Shown: piece by piece, positions 48,487-54,404 of the stretch
Layout of the letters: each line of letters begins with the position of its first letter
Numbering within the stretch: the stretch's first letter is position 1
NCBI GenBank assembly: GCA_018500125.2
Contig: JAHBAM020000008.1
Coordinates: 1 to 54,404, forward strand
Source: Roseobacter sp.
GTDB lineage: Bacteria; Pseudomonadota; Alphaproteobacteria; Rhodobacterales; Rhodobacteraceae
Length of the DNA stretch: 54,404 nucleotides
Reading direction: 5' to 3'
Notes under the pieces: model-generated
What the model saw: the letters and a program-made list of their open reading frames with translations, nothing else
Database searches by the model: none
Told to the model about the DNA's origin: nothing
Translations under genes and position numbers: made by a program

Positions 48487-51400
48487 ATGACCACATATGA
48501 CGAAAACTGGGTGCGTGAAGAAGAAGCCAAGCGCAAATGGATGGCTGAAAACGGGCTATACAGCGAGGAAGAAGAGCATTCATCCTGTGGTGTGGGCCTT
48601 GTTGTGTCACTGGACGGGAAGCCGCGCCGCAAAGTCGTGGAAAACGGGATCGCTGCGCTCAAGGCGATCTGGCACCGCGGCGCTGTCGACGCGGACGGCA
48701 AGACAGGCGACGGCGCGGGCATTCATGTGCAAATTCCTGCGAATTTCTTTTATGACCAGATCCGCCGGACAGGCCATGAGCCGCGCATGGACGAGCTTAT
48801 CGCTGTGGGGCAGATCTTTTTGCCGCGCACCGACTTTGGCGCGCAGGAGCGCTGCCGCACGATTGTTGAAACCGAAGTTTTGCGTCTGGGCTATTATATT
48901 TATGGCTGGCGTCACGTGCCTGTCGCAATCGGCTGTTTGGGCGACAAGGCCAATGCAACGCGCCCCGAGATTGAACAAATTCTGATTTCAAACACCAAGG
49001 GTGTGGATGAAGAGCAGTTCGAGCGCGAGCTTTATGTGATCCGCCGCCGGATCGAGAAGGCTGTGACAGCGGCTGGCATTCAGGGGCTTTATGTGTGTTC
49101 GCTGTCGTGCCGCTCTGTGATTTACAAGGGGATGATGCTGGCCGAGCAAGTTGCCGAGTTTTATCCCGACCTGATGGATGAGCGCTTTGAGAGTGCTTTT
49201 GCAATCTATCACCAGCGCTATTCCACAAACACCTTCCCGCAGTGGTGGCTGGCGCAGCCCTTCCGGATGTTGGCCCATAACGGCGAGATCAACACACTCA
49301 AAGGCAACGTCAACTGGATGAAAAGCCACGAGATCCGCATGGCCTCGAGCTTTTTTGGCGATCTGGCCGAAGACATCAAGCCGATCGTGCAGCCCGGAAG
49401 CTCTGACTCGGCGGCGCTTGATGCTGTGTTTGAAGTGCTTGTGCGCGCGGGCCGCGATGCGCCGATGGCGAAGACCATGCTTATTCCGGAAAGCTGGAGC
49501 AAGCAGGCTGTCGAGCTGCCCGAAGCCTGGCGCGATATGTATAGCTATTGCAACTCTGTGATCGAGCCATGGGACGGCCCCGCCGCTCTGGCTATGACCG
49601 ATGGTCGCTGGGTCTGTGCGGGGCTTGACCGCAACGGCCTGCGCCCGATGCGCTATGTTGTGACGGGCGACGGCTTACTGATTGCCGGCTCCGAGGCGGG
49701 GATGGTTCCGATTGACGAGGCGGGCGTTGTGGAGAAGGGCGCGCTTGGTCCGGGACAGCTTATTGCTGTGGATATGAAGGACGGCGGCCTGTTTCACGAC
49801 ACCGAGATCAAGGACCGGATGGCTGCGGCGCAGCCGTTTGGCGAGTGGGTCGGCAAGATCAACGAGCTGGAGCAGGAGCTTGCCGGTGTGACCGAAGCGC
49901 CGCTGTTTGAGGGCGAGGAGCTGCGCAAGCGCCAGATTGCGGCGGGCTACACTATGGAAGAGCTTGAGCAAGTGCTTGCGCCGATGTGTGAAGACGCCAA
50001 GGAAGCGCTGGCCAGTATGGGCGACGACACGCCCAGCGCCGTTCTGTCAAAGCAGTATCGCCCGCTGAGCCACTACTTCCGCCAGAACTTCTCTCAGGTG
50101 ACAAACCCGCCGATCGACAGCTTGCGCGAGTTCCGTGTGATGAGCCTGAAGACACGGTTTGGCAACCTCAAGAACGTGCTCGACCAGAGCAGCGCGCAGA
50201 CCGAGATTATTGTTCTGGAGACGCCGTTTGTGGCGAATGCGCAATGGGACGAAGTCACCCGGCATTTCAACGCCGATCTTGTCGAGATCGACTGCACATT
50301 TGAGGAGACGGCGGGCGAAAATGCGCTGCGCGACGCTCTGGAGAGCATCCGCCGGCGTGCCGAGGACGCTGTGCGCTCGGGCGCGGGGCATCTTGTGCTC
50401 ACCGACCAGCACCAGAGCGAGAGCCGCGTTGCGATCCCGATGATTTTGGCGACCAGCGCTGTGCACAGCTGGCTGACCCGCAAGGGGCTGCGGACCTTCT
50501 GCTCGCTCAATGTGCGGGCGGCGGAATGTATCGACCCTCATTATTTCGCTGTGCTTGTCGGCTGTGGCGCGACCACGGTGAACCCCTATCTGGCGGAAGA
50601 CTCGGTGGCTGACCGGATCCGCCGCGGCCTGCTTGACGGGACGCTCACAGAAAACATGGCGCGCTACCGCGAGGCTGTGGACCAAGGCTTGCTCAAGATC
50701 ATGGCGAAGATGGGGATCAGCGTGATCAGCTCCTATCGCGGCGGTATGAACTTTGAAGCCGTGGGCCTCTCGCGCGCGATGTGTGCCGAATATTTCCCCG
50801 GCCTCACCAGCCGCATCAGCGGGATCGGTATTCGCGGGATCGAGCAAAAAGCAGTCTCTATTCACGCCAAAGGCTTTGCGGCCGGTGCGGATGTGCTGCC
50901 GATTGGCGGCTTTTACAAAGCCCGCAAATCCGGCGAGACCCATGCTTGGGGCGCGAACACGATGCATATGATGCAAGCAGCCTGCAACCGTGCCTCCTAT
51001 GAGATGTGGAAAAACTATTCCAAGGCGATGCAATCCAACCCGCCGATCCATCTGCGCGACCTGCTGGCCATCAAACCGCTGGGCAAATCTATCCCGCTGG
51101 AAGAGGTCGAAAGCATCACCAGCATTCGCAAGCGCTTTGTCACCCCCGGCATGAGCCTTGGCGCGCTCTCGCCTGAAGCACACAAAACGCTGAACGTGGC
51201 GATGAACCGGATTGGTGCAAAGTCCGACAGCGGCGAGGGCGGCGAAGACCCCGCGCACTTCCACCCAGAGCCAAACGGCGACAACCCCTCTGCCAAGATC
51301 AAGCAGGTGGCAAGCGGGCGCTTTGGCGTGACGGCGGAATACCTCAACCAATGCGAGGAGCTGGAAATCAAGGTTGCCCAAGGCGCCAAGCCCGGCGAGG

Positions 51401-53025
51401 GCGGCCAGCTTCCGGGTATGAAAGTCACCGATCTGATCGCGCGGCTGCGCCACTCGACCAAAGGCGTAACGCTGATCAGCCCGCCGCCGCACCACGACAT
51501 CTACTCGATCGAAGACCTTGCGCAGCTGATCTATGATCTCAAACAGATCAACCCGCGCTGCAAAGTGACTGTGAAGCTCGTCGCATCAAGCGGCGTCGGA
51601 ACGATTGCGGCGGGTGTGGCCAAGGCCAAGGCCGATGTCATCCTGATTTCGGGGCACAACGGCGGCACCGGGGCCTCTCCTGCGACCAGCATCAAATTTG
51701 CCGGTCTGCCCTGGGAAATGGGGCTGACCGAAGCCCACCAAGTCTTGAGCATGAACAACCTGCGCGAGCGGGTCACGCTGCGCACGGATGGCGGGCTGCG
51801 CACAGGGCGCGATATTGTCATGGCAGCGATGCTTGGCGCGGAAGAATACGGGATCGGCACAGCCGCTCTCATCGCGATGGGCTGTATTATGGTGCGTCAG
51901 TGCCAGAGCAACACCTGCCCTGTAGGGGTCTGCACCCAAGACGAGGGTTTGCGCGCCAAATTTAGCGGCAACGCTGACAAGGTCGTCAATCTGATCACTT
52001 TCTACGCGACAGAAGTGCGCGAGATTCTGGCCGAAATCGGCGCGAGAAGCCTTGATGATGTTATCGGGCGCGCCGATCTTTTGAGCCAGGTCAGCCGTGG
52101 CTCGGAAAACCTTGATGATCTGGATTTGAACCCGCTTCTGATCACTGTGGACGGCGCAAAAGCGATCACTTATGACCGCGACCGCCCGCGCAACGCTGTG
52201 CCTGATACGCTGGATGCCGAAATCGTGCGGGACGCCCAACGCTTCCTTGAGGACGGCGAGAAAATGCAGCTGAGCTATGCTGTCCAGAACACGCATCGCA
52301 CCGTGGGCACACGCACATCCAGCCATATTGTGCGCAAGTTCGGGATGCGCAACAGCCTGCAGGACAACCATTTGACTGTGAAGCTGACAGGCAGCGCGGG
52401 CCAGTCTCTCGGGGCGTTTGCCGCGCCGGGCCTCAAGCTTGAAGTCAGTGGCGACGCCAACGACTATGTCGGCAAGGGCCTGTCGGGTGGTATGATTGTG
52501 GTGCGCCCGCCTATGGCGAGCAAGCTCACCGCGAGCGAGAACACCATCATTGGCAATACGGTGCTTTATGGTGCAACCGACGGGCATCTTTTTGCGGCGG
52601 GGCGTGCCGGCGAGCGCTTTGCTGTGCGCAACTCGGGCGCGCGCGTTGTGATTGAAGGCTGCGGCAGCAACGGCTGTGAGTATATGACAGGCGGTGTTGC
52701 TGTGATCCTTGGCAGCATCGGCGCAAACTTTGGCGCCGGGATGACGGGGGGTATGGCCTATGTCTATGACCCCGACGGCCGCGCGCAAGACCTTATGAAC
52801 CTTGAAACACTGGTGACCTGCCCTGTGAGCGTGCGCCACTGGGAAGAGGAGCTTAAGGGGCTTGTCATGCGCCATGCTGAAGAGACAGGCAGCCGCAAAG
52901 CCTCCGATATTCTGCTGCATTGGGATATGGAAAAGCAGAATTTCCTTCAGATCTGCCCCAAGGAGATGCTCGGCAAGCTGGCCCATCCGCTGACCACCGA
53001 AAGCGAAGCTGTGCCAGCCGAGTAA
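48487..53025 (+). CDS. gltB: glutamate synthase large subunit
   Basis: 1512 aa; HSSCGVGLVVSLDGKPRRKVVENGIAALKAIWHRGAVDADGKTGDGAG; ISGHNGGTGASPATSIKFAGLPWE; start trimmed to 48487. Confidence 0.99.
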   Translation: MTTYDENWVREEEAKRKWMAENGLYSEEEEHSSCGVGLVVSLDGKPRRKVVENGIAALKAIWHRGAVDADGKTGDGAGIHVQIPANFFYDQIRRTGHEPRMDELIAVGQIFLPRTDFGAQERCRTIVETEVLRLGYYIYGWRHVPVAIGCLGDKANATRPEIEQILISNTKGVDEEQFERELYVIRRRIEKAVTAAGIQGLYVCSLSCRSVIYKGMMLAEQVAEFYPDLMDERFESAFAIYHQRYSTNTFPQWWLAQPFRMLAHNGEINTLKGNVNWMKSHEIRMASSFFGDLAEDIKPIVQPGSSDSAALDAVFEVLVRAGRDAPMAKTMLIPESWSKQAVELPEAWRDMYSYCNSVIEPWDGPAALAMTDGRWVCAGLDRNGLRPMRYVVTGDGLLIAGSEAGMVPIDEAGVVEKGALGPGQLIAVDMKDGGLFHDTEIKDRMAAAQPFGEWVGKINELEQELAGVTEAPLFEGEELRKRQIAAGYTMEELEQVLAPMCEDAKEALASMGDDTPSAVLSKQYRPLSHYFRQNFSQVTNPPIDSLREFRVMSLKTRFGNLKNVLDQSSAQTEIIVLETPFVANAQWDEVTRHFNADLVEIDCTFEETAGENALRDALESIRRRAEDAVRSGAGHLVLTDQHQSESRVAIPMILATSAVHSWLTRKGLRTFCSLNVRAAECIDPHYFAVLVGCGATTVNPYLAEDSVADRIRRGLLDGTLTENMARYREAVDQGLLKIMAKMGISVISSYRGGMNFEAVGLSRAMCAEYFPGLTSRISGIGIRGIEQKAVSIHAKGFAAGADVLPIGGFYKARKSGETHAWGANTMHMMQAACNRASYEMWKNYSKAMQSNPPIHLRDLLAIKPLGKSIPLEEVESITSIRKRFVTPGMSLGALSPEAHKTLNVAMNRIGAKSDSGEGGEDPAHFHPEPNGDNPSAKIKQVASGRFGVTAEYLNQCEELEIKVAQGAKPGEGGQLPGMKVTDLIARLRHSTKGVTLISPPPHHDIYSIEDLAQLIYDLKQINPRCKVTVKLVASSGVGTIAAGVAKAKADVILISGHNGGTGASPATSIKFAGLPWEMGLTEAHQVLSMNNLRERVTLRTDGGLRTGRDIVMAAMLGAEEYGIGTAALIAMGCIMVRQCQSNTCPVGVCTQDEGLRAKFSGNADKVVNLITFYATEVREILAEIGARSLDDVIGRADLLSQVSRGSENLDDLDLNPLLITVDGAKAITYDRDRPRNAVPDTLDAEIVRDAQRFLEDGEKMQLSYAVQNTHRTVGTRTSSHIVRKFGMRNSLQDNHLTVKLTGSAGQSLGAFAAPGLKLEVSGDANDYVGKGLSGGMIVVRPPMASKLTASENTIIGNTVLYGATDGHLFAAGRAGERFAVRNSGARVVIEGCGSNGCEYMTGGVAVILGSIGANFGAGMTGGMAYVYDPDGRAQDLMNLETLVTCPVSVRHWEEELKGLVMRHAEETGSRKASDILLHWDMEKQNFLQICPKEMLGKLAHPLTTESEAVPAE

Positions 53026-53045
53026 ACCGGGCTTGAGACATATGA

Positions 53046-53082
53046 GGGGGCGGCGCGCGAGGGTGGGCCGCCCTTTTCTTTT
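53046..53082 (+). terminator. rho-independent terminator downstream of gltB
   Basis: GGGCGGC - loop - GCCGCCC followed by TTTTCTTTT. Confidence 0.85.
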
Positions 53083-53127
53083 GGATTGCTGCTTTTCGGA
53101 CAGGGCCTTGGCCACTATAGGTAGAGT

Positions 53128-53844
53128 GTGAAGAAAAAAGCGACCAAGACCCAAGCGCCAGAGCGCAGTTTTCAGCCGCTGAAATGGCTCAAGCGGTGGG
53201 GTGTCAGGCTGTGCCTGCTGGTCTTTGGGCTGGGGCTTCTGACTGTCACGGCGCACCGTTTTGTTGCGCCGCCACAGGGGCTTTATATGCGTCAGGAGGC
53301 GGCGCGGCTTGGCGGGATCAAACAGAGCTGGGTGAGTGCAGACGCCATTGCACCTGTGATGTTTCGCTCTGTTGTGGCCGCCGAGGATGCCAATTTTTGC
53401 GCCCATTGGGGCTTTGATATGACTGCGATCCGCGCGGCGCTGGCCGACGGGACCGGGCGGGGCGCCTCGACACTGACCCAGCAGGTCGTGAAAAACGCCT
53501 ATCTCTGGCATGGCCGAAACTGGAGCCGAAAGGCGCTTGAGGCTGTTTTGACGCCGCTTGTCGAGCTGATCTGGCCAAAGCGGCGGATTTTGGAAGTCTA
53601 TCTCAATATTGCCGAGTTTGATGAGGGGGTCTTTGGCGTGAAGGCCGCGGCGCAGCATTATTTTGGCGTGACGCCCGCCCAGCTCAGCCCTCTGCAGGCG
53701 GCGCGGCTCGCCGCGATCCTGCCCGCGCCAAAGGAGCGCTCGGCCTCCAAGCCCTCGAGCTTTATTCGCAAGCGCACCGCAAGGATCCGCGACGGCGCTG
53801 AAACAATCCGCCGAGACGGGCGCGCGGCGTGTTTCGAGAGTTGA
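53128..53844 (+). CDS. mtgA: monofunctional biosynthetic peptidoglycan transglycosylase
   Basis: VVAAEDANFCAHWGFD; GRGASTLTQQVVKNAYLWHGRNWSRKALEAVLTPLVELIWPKRRILEVYLNIAEF. Confidence 0.96.
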   Translation: MKKKATKTQAPERSFQPLKWLKRWGVRLCLLVFGLGLLTVTAHRFVAPPQGLYMRQEAARLGGIKQSWVSADAIAPVMFRSVVAAEDANFCAHWGFDMTAIRAALADGTGRGASTLTQQVVKNAYLWHGRNWSRKALEAVLTPLVELIWPKRRILEVYLNIAEFDEGVFGVKAAAQHYFGVTPAQLSPLQAARLAAILPAPKERSASKPSSFIRKRTARIRDGAETIRRDGRAACFES

Positions 53845-53899
53845 AACTTCTCCGCTAAAGTTGCATTGAAGGGCAGTCCCAATCTTTTGAGCATCTCTT

Positions 53900-54404
53900 A
53901 TGGCCACTTTATTTCATGTTCCTCTCTCCCCGTTTTGTCGCAAGGTGCGGCTGAGCCTCGCTGAAAAGCGGATTGAATGTGAGCTGATTGAAGAACGCTA
54001 TTGGGAGAAGGACAGCGACTTTTTGCGCCGCAACCCGGCAGCGAAAGTGCCTGTTCTCAAGATTGACGGGCGCACGCTTTCGGAAAGTGCCGCGATTTGC
54101 GAATATCTGGAGGAAGTCTATCCGGAGGTGTCTTTGATGCCGGCGGCCCCGGCGGCGCGCTATGAGGTCCGCCGTATTGTGGGCTGGTTTGATGACAAGT
54201 TTCACAGCGAAGTGACCGCGAACCTTGTTTATGAGCGGGTCAACAAGAAGGTCATGGGGCAGGGCTATCCTGACAGTAAAAACGTGAAGGCCGGCGCGAA
54301 GGCGATCAAGTTTCATCTCGATTACATGACATGGCTGTTGGAGCAGCGGCGCTGGCTTGCGGGCAACGAAATGACGCTTGCAGACTTTGCGGCGGCGGCG
54401 CATC
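53900..54404 (+). CDS. glutathione S-transferase family protein (partial, runs off window)
   Basis: MATLFHVPLSPFCRKVRLSLAEKRIECELIEERYWEKDSDFLRRNPAAKVPVLKIDGRTLSESAAICEYLEE; no stop before window end; the track lists only the antisense ORF. Confidence 0.9.
   Translation, partial: MATLFHVPLSPFCRKVRLSLAEKRIECELIEERYWEKDSDFLRRNPAAKVPVLKIDGRTLSESAAICEYLEEVYPEVSLMPAAPAARYEVRRIVGWFDDKFHSEVTANLVYERVNKKVMGQGYPDSKNVKAGAKAIKFHLDYMTWLLEQRRWLAGNEMTLADFAAAAH

Noticed and set aside
50047-51495. 482-aa minus-strand ORF antisense to gltB
   Set aside because: Shadow ORF, no domain support.
51586-53907. 773-aa minus-strand ORF antisense to gltB and mtgA
   Set aside because: Shadow ORF of a high-GC coding region; low-complexity His/Arg/Ala-rich translation with no motif; the plus strand is clearly coding.

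Overview
This 54.4-kb window looks like an ordinary alphaproteobacterial chromosome segment; gene content and order suggest Rhodobacteraceae (inferred from recall, no search run). It carries about 45 supportable protein genes and one tRNA-Leu(CAG). Core genes: infB, mutT, argJ, parvulin-type PPIase, secA, radC, dnaJ, dnaK, alkB, ptsN, hpf, lptB-lptA-lptC, an rnd-like exonuclease, uppP, gltD, gltB, mtgA and a GST truncated by the window edge. Accessory or semi-accessory blocks: (i) a surface-glycan cluster with an ABC-2 permease, cysQ, galU, galE, four glycosyltransferases and a two-part sulfotransferase; (ii) an AT-richer restriction-modification islet at about 30.6-33.2 kb; (iii) a TetR-controlled RND efflux operon with cytochrome b561; (iv) a complete urease operon, ureD-A-(His-rich sORF)-B-C-E-F-G. 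Strongest observations: (a) two dispersed 44-nt intergenic elements, each with three GTGCAC palindromes phased at exactly 11 bp; (b) a restriction endonuclease gene cut by one in-frame TGA inside its HNH core, next to an apparently intact cytosine-5 methyltransferase; (c) a perfect 9-bp hairpin burying the Shine-Dalgarno of the gene after secA; (d) a 17-codon leader-like ORF directly upstream of alkB; (e) an unlisted 55-aa His-rich membrane ORF between ureA and ureB. No CRISPR array, rRNA operon, transposase or prophage structural genes were seen. Product calls rest on recognising motifs in the supplied translations; no database search was possible.
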